Assembly (NCBI GenBank): GCA_963383645.1
Contig: OY726563.1
Span: forward strand, 31,291,575 to 31,355,574
Source: Muscardinus avellanarius
Taxonomy: Eukaryota > Chordata > Mammalia > Rodentia > Gliridae
Length of the DNA: 64,000 nucleotides
Direction: 5' to 3'
The notes under the pieces were generated by a model that ran no database searches, was not told the origin of the DNA, and saw nothing but the letters and a program-made list of their open reading frames with translations. Position numbers and translations under genes: made by a program. Position 1 is the stretch's first letter. Each line of letters starts with the position of its first letter. Shown here piece by piece: positions 1 through 14,134 of this stretch.

Positions 1-274
1 GGCTGCAATCCTCTCATCCTTGAATCACACTACCCAGAGAGAAGAAAGTTTCTTCCCCTCCAGCAGTCAAAACAATCCCTTGATCCTGGTTCTCCTAATT
101 ACATTTTTTTACCATCCTGAGCTAATAACTATAAAGAGGCAAGATGCATTGTCTCTTAAGGCAATAAGAACATATACTGGTTCTAAAGGTGAGGTTTCCC
201 AAAAGAAATCCAGGTGCAGTACTACTAAGGAAACCATAATAAATACTAGACAATAAAACAAATGATACTCCCCA

Positions 275-400
275 TATCATCATCAAAAGCAGCATTGTTC
301 TTATTTAATGATTCCAACAACTCTATGAAATAGGTATCAGTATCCCCATTTTAAAGATAAGGACACTGAGACTCAAAAGTTAAATATTATTTGCTGGTGA
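275..400 (+). repeat. MIR-like SINE
   Basis: AACAACTCTATGAAATAGGT, CCCCATTTTAAAGATAAGGA, CACTGAGACTCAAAAG: core of a MIR. Confidence 0.55.
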
Positions 401-518
401 GGTCTAGTAACTGATGGCCTGAAATTTGGTATAAATAACTCACAGAAAATCTTTAGGAGATTTATTTGGACTGTGGACATAAGTGACAGCAAATTACAAT
501 TTAAAAATATTAAAGCCA

Positions 519-739
519 GCTGGGCGTGGTGCCGCATGCTTGTAATCCCCACACTTGGGAGGCTGAGACAGGAGGATCGCGCAGGTTCGAAGCCAGCCTC
601 AGCTAGTTAGTGAGGCTCTCAGCAACTTAGTGAGACCCTGTTTCAAAACTAAAATATAAAATAGGGCTGGGAATATAGCCCAGAGGTAGAAAGCCTCTGG
701 GTTCCACCCCAGCACCACAAAAAATAAAATAAATAAAAT
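519..739 (+). repeat. SINE (B1-ID composite)
   Basis: GCTGGGCGTGGTGCCGCATG head, ID half GGGCTGGGAATATAGCCCAG, A-rich tail. Flanked by AAAAATATTAAAGCCA (503-518; 740-755). Confidence 0.92.
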
Positions 740-1007
740 AAAAATATTAAAGCCAACATAAATGTGATAAGGAAAAGTACATTATTAATAGCAATTGAAT
801 CCAAAATAGCATAATATTCCTTGTTGTTAAATGTAGGAAATATTTGATCATTTAGCAGTAAGCCTCCTGAAACTGAATGTAAACCCTTATTAATTGCATA
901 CTTTGGTGTATTATAAATGAGCATCAATATTAGAAAATATCCAACACACCAAATGTATGCATCTTAGTATATGAAACTAATTTTCCTGTAACAATGAAGC
1001 ATATAAG

Positions 1008-1183
1008 GAGCCAGGCACAGTGGAATATGCCTTTAATCCCAGCTGCTTGGGAGGCTGAGACGAGGGTCACAGGTTCAAGACCTGCCTGGGCAACATCGCC
1101 AAGTCTAAAAATAAATAATAAGAAGGGCTGGGGGTGTAGTTTAGTGGTAAAGTGCCCCTGGGTTCAATCCTCAGTAACACACA

Positions 1184-1227
<44 letters not shown>

Positions 1228-1349
1228 TACACACACACACACAACCAGCCTGGGCAACATTGCCAAGTCTAAAAATAAATAATAAGAAGGGCTGGGGGTG
1301 TGGTTTAGTGGTAAAGTGCCCCTGGGTTCAACCCTCAGTAATACACACA

Positions 1350-1398
<49 letters not shown>

Positions 1399-1440
1399 CC
1401 AGCCTGGGCAACATTGCCAAGAACCTGTCTAAAAATAAGA
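1008..1440 (+). repeat. SINE with tandemly duplicated 3' half and (CA)n arrays
   Basis: One SINE (1,008-1,178) ends in (CA)n. The segment from CCTGGGCAACAT through the ID half and (CA)n recurs at 1,249, and its first part again at 1,403 (spacings 164 and 154 bp). (CA)n tracts lie at about 1,179-1,243 and 1,344-1,397. Open frames here are repeat artefacts. Confidence 0.85.
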
Positions 1441-1894
1441 GGCTAGTTGGGAATCATTTTGGAGGGAAAAACAGAATCTGTCAGGTTAGTGTTCTAGAAA
1501 AAGTTGAAAGATTTGCTAGGACGATATCCAAGTTCCTCCAGGCTCCTACCAGACATCCTTCACTTAAGGATCAACAATTTTCTTTGGTAACCCCATCCAC
1601 ATCACCATTGGGTGGTTACCTTTCTATCATAAGGGAAAAGCATCTTTGAAATTCTCTGAGCCTGCTGATGATAAAAAGTACTGATTGTGCCCACTCTAGA
1701 AGACCATCAATCCTCTGCTAGATCCTCTCAGATTCCTAATCATTCTAAAAGGTTTCCTTCAACAGCCTCTACCTGAGACTCTTTAGAAGCCTGGCCTCAG
1801 GTTACTGTAGTTTTTGCCCATTTGAACAGAGAGCCAGTTGTTCCTGAAAGTTTGTGTATCCCTGCCACAAAAACAACCCTTAATAACCAATAGG

Positions 1895-2338
1895 TGAGCC
1901 AGGTGTGTCGGCACACACTTATAATCCCAGCACTTGAGAGGCTGAGACAGGAGGATTGCGATTCAAGAACAGCTTCAGCTATGTAGTGAAGCCTTTTGCA
2001 ACTCAGTGAGACCCTGTTTTAAAATAGAGAATTACAGCCGGGTGTGGTGGCATACGCTTGTAATCCCAGCATTCGGGAGGCTGAGACCTGGAGGATCGCG
2101 GTTCGCGGACAGCCTTAGCTACTTAATGAGACCCTTTGCAACTCAGTGAGACCTGGTTTCAAAATAAAGAATAAAAAGTAGGGCAAGGGCTGTAGCTCAG
2201 AAGTCGAATGACCCTGGGTTCCATCCCCAAACCCGCAAAAAAAAAAAAAAAAAAAGAATTAAAAATAGGGCTGGAGGTATAGCTCGAAGGTAGAATGCCC
2301 CTGGGTCCATCCCCAGTATGGCCAATAAAATAAAATAA
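1895..2338 (+). repeat. SINE interrupted by a second SINE
   Basis: The outer SINE (1,895-2,035 and about 2,256-2,338) is flanked by AATAACCAATAGG (1,882-1,894; 2,339-2,351). A second full SINE (about 2,037-2,254) with a poly(A) tail sits at its internal A-rich linker, with AGAATTA repeated on both sides. Confidence 0.85.
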
Positions 2339-2569
2339 AATAACCAATAGGAGGGGGATATGAAAAAATGCTTCCCTTACTGAGAGGGAGAAAAACACCA
2401 GGGTGTTACTTATCCTATAGAGCACCACTGTCAGATCAGGCTAAAGCTGCCTTCCACAGAAACTTGTTCAGGATTGCACTTATCACTATTCTGCTTCTTC
2501 CACCCCTTCACTGGTCTCTCTGGAGAACACTTTCTTAATAAATAATTAACATAAGAATCCTCAGCTCAG

Positions 2570-2754
2570 GCCGGGCGTGGTGGGGCACGCGTGTAATCCC
2601 CCAGTTTGGGAGGTGGAGACAGGAGGATCCCGCAGTTTTGAAGCCAGCCACGCTGGCTTAAGAGACCCTGTTTCAAAAATATAAAATAGGTCTGGGAGTG
2701 TAGCCCGGAGGTAAAAGGGCTTCCAGGAACCCCAGTACCACCACCAAAAGAAAA
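2570..2754 (+). repeat. SINE (B1-ID composite)
   Basis: GCCGGGCGTGGTGGGGCACG head. 17-bp duplication AAGAATCCTCAGCTCAG at 2,553-2,569 and 2,755-2,771 is perfect. Confidence 0.93.
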
Positions 2755-2837
2755 AAGAATCCTCAGCTCAGAACCTGTTAAACCTGACTGGGGAACCCAA
2801 ATGAAGTTAATATCTCTAATCCTCATGGTTGTCAGTA

Positions 2838-2881
2838 GTGTGATCCATTATGTCTCCAGAGCTCCCTGTGGGAATGAACAA
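2838..2881 (+). repeat. 44-bp exact direct repeat, copy 1
   Basis: From GTGTGATCCATTATG to GGGAATGAACAA; identical to 4,387-4,430. Confidence 0.95.
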
Positions 2882-3026
2882 GGTGAATGCTAGCATTGAC
2901 CTACTGACACATATAAAAGAAAAGCTGAAGACCCAGACTTACTTAGATACGATGCTTTCCAAAACTGGGAGGCAGAAAATCAGTGGCAGGAGGAAGTAAT
3001 AAAAAAAAAGCCTATTCACTTCATGG

Positions 3027-3027
3027 T

Positions 3028-3094
<67 letters not shown>
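3027..3094. repeat. (GA)n microsatellite
   Basis: About 68 bp of nearly pure GA in SYTL5 intronic sequence. Confidence 0.97.
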
Positions 3095-3098
<4 letters not shown>

Positions 3099-4189
3099 CC
3101 CCAGGGGGTATCCCAATGACCTAACTACCTACCGTTAGGCCCCATTTCTAGAATTTTCACTAGCTTCCAATAGCACCACAGGTTAGGGATCATGCCTTTA
3201 TCACCTGGGCCTTTGGGAGACATTCCAGATCTAAACTCTAACAGCTGGGTTCAGCATGGTTTTCATTCTGTTTCCTGTCTCAGTGTTTTCTGAGTATAGT
3301 ATGAGAAGTCCTGAAGATTTGATGTTTCTGGTAGATAATCCAGCTGAGGAGATGGAGTATGAACTACAGGGAGTAATTTCCCTTGTAATAAGGGATTAGA
3401 ATCAATAGTCTTTAAACATTCAGAAATACTGATGTCCTTTTGCAATCAGAATAGCACAACAACAAACTGCTTTTATTGCTTACTGATTCTGTGTTACTGA
3501 AATTCACTCAGTACCTAGTTTTGTTTGCATTAGGACTCATGGTAGAAGCCAGGAGGAGGCTGATACAGACAAAGAAGAACACCAGATGTCAAATTTGAGT
3601 ACTGTAAAGTAGTTTCAGCATATAACTTCCATTTTACTGCATGACATGGGAGTATTTATTAGCTATAACTCATTATCCTTCTGAAAGGCATGCTAGGTAG
3701 TTAGACAAGAAGTGTCTGTCAGTATGAATTGCTTTTCAAGCTTTCCCAGAAGGTGCTATTATAAAAACAAGGACCTCTAAAAATCAACAGCAAGCTTAAG
3801 TGGATTTTCCAAGGAAACATTCTCTTATTTTGCCTTCAGACAGAATGTAAATGTAAATTCCTTTAAAATTATTACCTAGCTAAAAGGCTCTCTATTCTTA
3901 GCAGTTTGGGCAGGCTTTTATCTGTTATTTATTACTCTACCTTATATCTGTAAATGCACTGGCAATCTTTTTTTTCTCCAATGCAAAATGGGTCTCTTTT
4001 CAAAAATCAGAAGATAGTGCCATGATTATTTCACATCCTTCCTCTAAAAGTATCAATAGTTGCCTATTACTTTTGGCTGTGGTTTGATTCAATGCTAGCA
4101 TTCACCTTGGAACTCTGTGCCCTCTCGATATGGCCCATCCTTCTGCTGTAGCCTAGAATGGTTATGCTTTATGCATATATGCCAACACC

Positions 4190-4460
4190 TATCAATCTTT
4201 GCTAGAGGAGAATCCTCAGGTTGCTAGAGCAGGCTTGGCCTCCAAACATGGAAAACTAGAATGGCCTGGCAATGTAAGTCTCCTGGGGATTGAGAGCAAA
4301 GCCCTGTTCAATGACCAATAGGTGAAGGAGTATAAAAACTCCCATCAACTTACATAAAACTTGCTTCCGCTTAGAACAGCCTCAATGTGTGATCCATTAT
4401 GTCTCCAGAGCTCCCTGTGGGAATGAACAAAAGTTGCCTCCTCAGAACTCTGCCTGATAT
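4190..4460 (+). mobile_element. LTR-like sequence with CCAAT and TATA boxes
   Basis: CCAAT at 4,315-4,319 and TATAAAA at 4,331-4,337 are spaced as in a retroviral U3, followed by a polypurine-free leader. The last part includes a 44-bp segment found identically at 2,838. A solo LTR of an endogenous retrovirus is the likeliest reading; borders and family are unknown. Confidence 0.35.
4387..4430 (+). repeat. 44-bp exact direct repeat, copy 2
   Basis: Identical to 2,838-2,881, 1,549 bp away; this copy lies downstream of the CCAAT/TATA pair. Confidence 0.95.
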
Positions 4461-4944
4461 TACACCCATGTTAAGTATACTTTATTTTAGTCCCTCATTC
4501 TTATTACCTTTACTAGTATGATGCGTTAACATAATGCCTTAAGGATTTTTGGGGAACCCATACTATGTACTTAATTTCCATCCTTCTTGCTACTACACAT
4601 GCTACTAATCACACATAATTTTTAAAAGTCCCTGAACATATTCCATGCCAAGTCCCTGTTATATTTTTGCATACTGCTTTCTCAACCCAAACAAGGTTTC
4701 TTCCCACCAGTCTTCATTTGTTATTATCTCTTCCATCCTTAAAGGACCAGGCCAGGGCCTCCTCCTGATTGCAATCTGAACTAATCTTTCTCTTCCCACA
4801 GTACTTTCTTCACACTTACATTCAAACAACTCTTATAGTTTTTGACATTAAACTTTCTTTGTAGAAGAAGTAAACAGTAAAAAATAGTTTGATTAATAAA
4901 TCACAGAATCTACTCATATTCAAATGCATACCCTCAATGTACCT

Positions 4945-6435
4945 TTAAACGCTTTATTATTTTTTCAAATTGACAGATAAAAATTGTATATATTTTTCAT
5001 GTGCAAGATGCTTTGAGTAGGCATACACCGTGGAATGGATAAGTCAAAATTAACATGAATTTTTTCATATACTTTTTTGTGATAAGAACACTTAAAAATT
5101 CTTAGTAGCTTTCAAGAATTCAATGCACTGATATTAACTATAGTCACCCTTTGTACAATAGATATCTTGAACTCATTCCTCCTGTTTAACTAAAATTTTG
5201 TAGACTTTGAGTAATATACAGCTCTTCCCAATCCTCACTTACCCCCAGCCCCTGATAATGACTATTCTTCTCTCTATTTCTATGAGTTCAACTCTTTTGA
5301 ATCCTTCTAATAACTGAGACCACGCAGTATTTATTTTTCTGTATCTGGCTTATTTCACTTAGCATAATGTCCTCCAAATGTCCTGCAAATGGCGGGCTTT
5401 GATTCCTTTTAAGGCAGAATCATATTCTGTTGTGTGTGTGTATATATATATACCACGTTTTCTTTATCCATTCACCCCTATTATGGACAGTGCTGCAATG
5501 AACATAAAAGTGCAGTTATATCTTCTTCAACATTCTGATTTCATTTTAATATATATTAAATAGTGTGATTGCTGGATCATATGATAGCTCTAATTTCAAT
5601 TTTTTGAGAAGCCTCTAATGATATTTTCCATAATAGCTGTACTAATTCACGTTCCCACAAATGGTGTGCAAAGGTTCTCTTTCCCCACATCCTCTTTACT
5701 TGTTACCTTTTGTCCTTTTGCTAACAGCGATTCTAACAGGTTGGAAGTGATATCACACTGTCATTTTAATTTACATTTCTCTGTTGATTAGAAATTTTGA
5801 GCATTTTTCATAAACCTGTTTTCTGCATGTCTTTTCTTGAGAAATACTATAAATATGTTTCTCATTTTTAATCAGGTTATTCATTTTCCTCCTATTGAGT
5901 TTTTTTAGTTCCTTTATGTATTTTGAATACTAACCTCTAATCAGATGTATGGGTTAGAATTGGCATCCTTTCACTCTCTTCTCACGCTGTTGATTTTTTT
6001 TTTCTGGGCAGAAGTTTTTAGTTTGAACCATTTCTCTATTTTTGCTTTTGTTGATTATGCTTCTGGGGTCATATCCAGAAGAATAATTGCCAAGACCAAG
6101 CTTTCTCCCTATTTTCTTTTAGAGATTTTACCATGTCATATTTTACATTTACATTTCTAATCCAGTTTGACTTGACTTTTCTATTTAGTGTGAAATAAGG
6201 ATCAAATTTCATTCCTCTGCATGTGGGTATACAGTTTTCCCACAACTATTAAGACAATAGGGATTGTCCCTTCCCCATTGTATAAACACACAATGGTACC
6301 TTTTTTGAAAATCAGTTGTCCATAAGTGTATGGGCTTATTTCTGGACTCTCCATTCTGTACCATTGGTCTATATGTCTCTTTTTATGCCAGTATTATACT
6401 ATTTTAATTTCTTCAGTTTTTCAATGCTTTTCTTA
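4945..6435 (-). mobile_element. Old L1 3' fragment
   Basis: Antisense of the L1 3'UTR/ORF2 end: TTCACTTAGCATAATGTCCT, TTTATCCATTCACCCC, GATTGCTGGATCATATGATA, TTCCCACAAATGGTG. Diverged, no open frame; lies in the SYTL5 intron. Confidence 0.7.
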
Positions 6436-7004
6436 AACCTTTATGTTTAATTTAAAATAAATAAATGCACATTCATATGCAAGTGTGCCAATATAGAGAT
6501 AATCATGTTTAAATATGAATTCAGCAATTAAAATTCTGGCACATATTTTTGACATTAATTCTATTTTTAATGCATCATAATCAACAGATTCTAACTTGAG
6601 TTATTCTAAAGTAAAACAAGAAATTAGCAATACTTTCAAAGTAGCCTGAATACGAAATTCTTTTAGTCATAATTTTTTCTGATCTATTACAGCTTTAAGC
6701 TTGTGTATAATAAATCAATAGTAACTTTGTTTTCAAACTCTTGGTTCTTCTAAAGCACTCAACTTAATTTTTATAGTAACAATTGTCTTTTGCACTAATC
6801 AATTTGTGTGACATTAAATTATATAATTAAAATCACTACAATGCCTGCTATAAAGAGCTTGGGAGACTGATGCAGCTGACTTTTTGTGACTGATTCACCC
6901 AATCGAAGTACATACGTGATGGTCTTTATAAAGAGGATCCTTCCTGTTCTTCATTGAAGATGAAGAACATTAATCTTATGATTTATTTATTTATTTATTT
7001 ATTT

Positions 7005-7205
7005 GCTAGTCTGGGGATGGGACCCAGGGGCATTCAACCTCCAAGCTACACCCCCTGCCCTGCTTTTATTCTTTATTTTGAAACCAGATCTCACTGAGTT
7101 GCAGAGGGCCTCACTAAGTAGCTGAGGCTGTCCATGAACCGCGATCCTCCGGTCTCAGCCTCCCGAATGCTGGGATTACAAGTGTGTGCTACCACGCCCA
7201 GCCTT
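7005..7205 (-). repeat. SINE (B1-ID composite)
   Basis: (TTTA)n tail at 6,981-7,004, then CTAGTCTGGGGATGGGACCC and CTACCACGCCCAGCC. Confidence 0.88.
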
Positions 7206-7233
7206 TCTTATTATTCATTTAAATATGGGTAGA

Positions 7234-7406
7234 TTAGCCAGGCGTGGTGGCACATGTTTGTAATCCCAACATTCAGGAGGCGGATTGTGTTTCGCGGCCA
7301 GCCTCAGCTACTTAGTGAGGTCCTTTGCAACTCAGTGAGATCCTGTTTCAAAATAAAGTATAAAAAATAGGGCTGGAGGTGTAGTTCAGAAGTATAATGT
7401 CCCTGT
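7234..7406 (+). repeat. SINE (B1-ID composite)
   Basis: GCCAGGCGTGGTGGCACATG head, ID half GGGCTGGAGGTGTAGTTCAG, truncated tail. Confidence 0.85.
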
Positions 7407-8005
7407 GCACATGCATGTGTGTATATTTGGTTCTTTGCAACAACTATTTTATCACACATGTAGCTTTGTGTATCTACTACCACAGTCAAGACACAGACCA
7501 GTTCCATTCCCACAAATATCCCACAGATTGACCTCCCTAACCACACCAACCTACCACCCACTTCCCCCATCCCTAATTTGGAAACCATTAATATGGTCCC
7601 CAAATATATAATTTTATCATTTTAAGAATGTTACATGAGTGGAACCATATAATGTGTGTACTTTGGAGACCAGATTTCTTCACCCACATTCTCTAGAGAT
7701 TCATTCAATTTGTTGTGTGTACCAATAGTTTGTTTCTTTTTATTTCTGGTTAGTAGTTCAGGGTATGAATGTGTCATAATTTTTTAACCATTCACCTCTT
7801 ATGCTGTTTCCATCACAAACAAAGTTTATATGAATACTAATGTTCAAATTTCATATGGACATAATTTTTCACTCCTCTGGGATAAACACCCATGAATATA
7901 ATCTTTGGTTTGTATAGAGTTGCATGTTTAGTCATACAAGAAATTACAAAACAGTTTTCCAGAGTGTTTTCACCTTTTTTATTCCCATCAGTGATGTTTA
8001 AGTAC
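7407..8005 (-). mobile_element. Old L1 3' fragment
   Basis: Diverged antisense L1: ACATGAGTGGAACCATATAA, TTTAACCATTCACCTCTTA, GGGATAAACACCCATGAATA. It ends about 500 bp before the SYTL5 exon at 8,515. Confidence 0.6.
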
Positions 8006-8397
8006 ACGGTTTTCTCTGCATTAAATTTTGATAATGCAAATTATCAATATTGGCTTCAATAATTGGCAGCCCATTGTGAATCAAGCATTTGTGACAGTTT
8101 TCCCTTTTTGGTCACTTAAAAAAGCTTTGAGACAGCAAAGTCAGACAGGAAAAGTAACTTCTGGGGCAGTTTTCAGTGGCAACTTTATTCCCGCCTCAAA
8201 CTCCTACTATACGTGTAATTCAATAATAGGTCAATCCTCAATCTATCACAGATACTCAATAGCCATTGGTGGACAAGACATATGTATACATCTTCTTTCA
8301 AATTTCTTTTGTTTGAATGGTAAGAGTTATATATAAATATCTTAATGGGACTTTCCAGTCTTTCTTTTCTCAAATCTATGGCATCCCCAAACAATAA

Positions 8398-8649
<252 letters not shown>

Positions 8650-9122
8650 TGACATTCTACAAATATGGGGTTGTAGATCAGGGATAGGTTAGAATATATT
8701 ACTTTAGTACTACATAGATGAACATAAAGGGTAGTTAGGTGTCACTGTCTTTTGAAGAGAGTTCAGAAATACATACTAAATATGGAGAAGTATGTGTGAT
8801 TCAGGCTTTGTGGTGAAATTTGTTTCCTATCATTTCCAGGGAAGGGCATGTAGGAAGCTGTTGTATAGATTTATCATTCACTTCTAGTCTTGAAGAAGCT
8901 GATGTAGAATGAAGAATTAAGAAGGAAAAATCTAGATGGAGTCAAGTTGTAAATCTCTCTGTCCCTTCTCCTTCCATCAAATAATCCAGGAAACCTCCAT
9001 TATCCTCCTATTCATAATTGCCCTCTTCAGCGGGTCCCTGTGCTAGGAACTTACTATCTTCCAGCTTCAGTTAGCTCACATCAAAGGGCTGTTCTGAAGA
9101 TTAAGTAAATACATTCATATAA

Positions 9123-10843
9123 ATTCCTTCAGTTTCTGTTTGTCATGGAAGCTTCTTATTTCTCCATCTAATTTGATAGAAAGTTTTGCTGGATAGGAAA
9201 TTTTTGGCTGGAAGTTGTTTTCTTTCAGAGTTTGGAATATGTTACTCCAAGCCCTTCTGGCTCTCATGACTTGGTTTGGGAAGTCTGGAGTGATTCTAAT
9301 TGGTTTGCCTCTGAATGTCACTTGGCCCTTTGTTTTTGTTGCCTTTAAGATTCTCTGCTTGGCTTCCACATTGGTCATTTTGACAATTATGTGGTGTGGG
9401 GATCCTCTTCTCCGATCCTGTCTAAAGGGAGTTCTATAAGTTTCCTGGATCTGTGTATCAACCTCTTGTTCTATATTTGGAAAATTTTCTGCTATTACTT
9501 CCTTGAAGAGATTGTTGATCCCTTTGGTTTCACTTTCTTTTCCCTCCTCTATTCCAATTATTCTTAGGTTAGCTCTCTTAAGATGGGCCCATATTTCTTC
9601 CATGTCAGATTCCTGCTGTTGGATATTTTTTTCTAGATTAGAAACTATGCGTTCATTTTTGGATTGCTCATCTTCTAAGAGAAAACCAGCGTTAGAGAAA
9701 ATATTCAAAGAGATTAACTACAAAGAAGAAATAGGTAACACTCACCAGAACCAGAGAAACAAGATTTTCCATCCAACAGACAACTAAGATTGGTTATCTG
9801 TGGAGATTCATTATTTTTGTTAGTCTTTACCTATCTCTAAATTGTATTGTTTGCCTTTATTGTTGTTAATTTTTAGGATTTCTAGTTGGAATATTAATAT
9901 ACCTTCAGATATAGCATTTGGAAATATTTTATCCAATTCTATTAGTAACTTTTAACTCTGTTTACATTGTCTTTGGATATACAATATTTTTTTTTTATTT
10001 TTTAGGGAGTTTGTATATTCTTCTGTTGCCTGTGCCATTGAAATCATATCCAAGAAATCACTGCCAATTTCAATGTTGTGAGGTTTTATGACCCAGATTT
10101 TCTTCTAAAAGTTTATAGTCTTAAGATTTATATTTAGGTCTTTTATCTATTTTGAGTTAATACTTGTATGTGGGATTAGGTAAGGGTCCAATTTTATTCT
10201 TTTCCATGTAATTATTATTTTTCAACAATATTTAGTTAAAAGATTATTATTTCCACCACCAAATGTTCGTGGAAACCTTGTCAAAAATAACTTGACAATA
10301 TAGGGAAGAATTTAGCTCTAGGCTTGTATTTAACTCCAATGGTTTATATATCTGCCTTTAGAACAGTATTACACTGTTTCAATTATTGTAGCTTTATATG
10401 GTTTGAAATCAGAAAATATATATCTGCTAGCTTTGTTCTTTTTCAAGATCGTTTTGGGTATCTAGAATTCATATTCCATATTAGAATAGATTTTTTTCTG
10501 AAAAATAAATATATGAATATGATAGTTTCACCTAAAAAAACAGAAAAAATATGCTCTGGTAAGAAAGAAAGCAAAAAGAAATATTGAAATGTTATCTTTA
10601 AGTTATCAAAAGCTTGGTATCAGACAAATGAAACTGTTATGTGAGATTAACATTTTTAATTTTGGATAAATTGCTATAATACTAGATGTCAACCACTAAG
10701 CCAAGCATGGGAAGGAGGGATGGGGAGGGAATGGGGGGGATCGGGTGGGGGCTGACTGGGTGATGTGTGCATATGTGTCTACAAAAGTTTGTATCCCACT
10801 ATGATGTATGAATACAGTGCACCAATAAAATAAAATTTAAAAA
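9123..10843 (+). mobile_element. Second HAL1-like copy, 5'-truncated and 5'-inverted
   Basis: It is flanked by a perfect 16-bp target-site duplication (AAATACATTCATATAA at 9,107-9,122 and 10,844-10,859). The right part (about 9,682-10,843) runs on + : the end of ORF1 (ALEKIFKEINYKEEIG...), the antisense ORF2 spacer, an L1 3'UTR and a short A-rich tail. The left part (9,123-9,681) is ORF1 in the opposite orientation, with about 10 bp lost at the switch point. That is the signature of twin priming during target-primed reverse transcription. By eye it is nearly identical to the 22,993-25,795 copy. Confidence 0.8.
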
Positions 10844-11164
10844 AAATACATTCATATAAGATGCTTAAAAATGTACTAAATAAAGGAGGTGGTTGCTATC
10901 CCTGTTGAATATATTTCATCAGAATAATAGTGTGAGGTGGAGCAGAGGTTTTTTTTTAAATGTGCCTGGGCTACAGCCTCTAGAACTGGCCCTCCCTGAA
11001 GTTGACAGAAGTTCAAGAAGAAAATTATGAAATTTGCTCTTTTGGATTCAGCTTAAAATATCAAAGAAATGTCTATTTTGGAGTCTTGGTATTTGTTTCT
11101 GGTTTCATCTTAGTTTCATCTTTCATCACTAGAGCAGCTTTGGTGAGCCAAGTGGCTCTCATAA

Positions 11165-11900
11165 TCTTTTAAAAATATTTTTATTGATTCATTGTAGTCA
11201 TACATCTTAATGGAGTATGAGATAGTACAGGCATACATGCACACATCGCTTATTTAGCCTCAGGATTTTTTTATTCCATTTCTTTAGACTCTTTGAAAAG
11301 ATACACTTAATAGGAGAGTGGTTAAAATTTTTAAATATATTATTCATTTTCTTTTGACAAACATAAATGAATGATTTATCTGAAAGGAATGCCTCACAAT
11401 GTAGTTCAGAGTTATAGTGATATGCATGCACATAGCACTTGGTGAGATTCCCCCAGCTTTCTCCCTACTTCCTCCCCTTCCCCATATAGGACATTGAGAC
11501 CAGCATTGATATTCTCACATATGTACATAAAGTCAATGGAAGAGCTTCCTTTGTTAATTCTTCCTACCCCCATGGCCACACTACCCTGGACCACCTTCCT
11601 CACTCCACTGGGGTTTCTCCTCCACTATCTAAGGTCCCTCTTGTATTCCAATTACTCCCTAACTTCTGTATATGAGAGAAAACATATGACCTTTCACTTT
11701 CTGTGACTGGATAATCTCACATAACATAATATTTTCCAGGTTCATCCATTGTCCTACAAATAACATAATTCTGTTATTCTTTATGCTGAGTGCAATTCCA
11801 TTGTGTGTATATCCCATAATTTTGTGATCGTTTGTTGATGGACACAAGGGCTAGTTCCATATTTTGGCTATTGTAAATTCTGCTGCTATAAACATGGACA
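11165..11900 (-). mobile_element. L1 3' end fragment, partly rearranged
   Basis: 11,165-11,260 carries the poly-T/3'UTR side (TTCATTGTAGTCATACATC). 11,400-11,900 is antisense ORF2 end (ATTCCATTGTGTGTATATCC, GTTGATGGACACAAGGGCTA). It sits just upstream of the SYTL5 exon at 12,057. Confidence 0.65.
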
Positions 11901-11983
11901 TGCATGTAAAATGAATATAAAATTTATGATAATGTTTATCCATCAGTAAATGAAATTTTGCAAATGTTCTTTGTAAATTTTGA

Positions 11984-13542
<1,559 letters not shown>

Positions 13543-13557
13543 AATAGTATAAATTTT

Positions 13558-13893
13558 TTTATTTATTTTCTTTTAACAATTTTTTTATTGAACATACATA
13601 GTATACATTTAAACTATATTTGGTGCCCTCTCCCCCTGCCCCCGTTTTCCCTTCCCCCCTCCCACCAATGGTTGTCCAGGTTAACCATGTCTTATTCATA
13701 ATTTTACACATGTTCAGGTGTAGACCCTCATTAATCAAGATCGGCCTTCCTCCTCTCCTATCTTTCCATTCAAACTTAGCTAGTATTTCAACATTATGTT
13801 AAGTGAGATCAGCCAAGCACAGAAGGAGAAGATACATATGTTTCCTCTAATATGCCCAAACTAGGAAACACAAAGGATACCAGTGGGACTCCA
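13558..13893 (-). mobile_element. Short 5'-inverted L1 insertion
   Basis: A 15-bp duplication AATAGTATAAATTTT (13,543-13,557; 13,894-13,908) flanks it. 13,558-13,790 is the antisense L1 3' end (TTGGTGCCCTCTCC, matching the one at 33,850). 13,795-13,893 is sense L1 sequence (GAGATCAGCCAAGCACAGAA). It is twin-primed and lies in the SYTL5 intron before the 15,807 exon. Confidence 0.8.
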
Positions 13894-14076
13894 AATAGTA
13901 TAAATTTTAAAACAACATAGTTAGCTAATTATCTAATCACATTAGATCAGTCTGTGAGCCAAAATAACAGTGACTTAAATAAGAATTTTTTTTATTTCTC
14001 ATACATGTAAACAAAGACTGAATGTAATGTACCCAAAAAAGTTATGAAAACATAACTAGCGGGACACAGATTCAAT

Positions 14077-14131
<55 letters not shown>

Positions 14132-14134
<3 letters not shown>

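Noticed and set aside
1008..1178. tRNA gene within SINE ID half
   Set aside because: tRNA-Ala-like A and B box remnants are those of ID-type SINEs; no cloverleaf with intact acceptor stem was seen.
994..1649. His/Thr- and Cys/Val-rich frames
   Set aside because: They translate (CA)n and SINE sequence.
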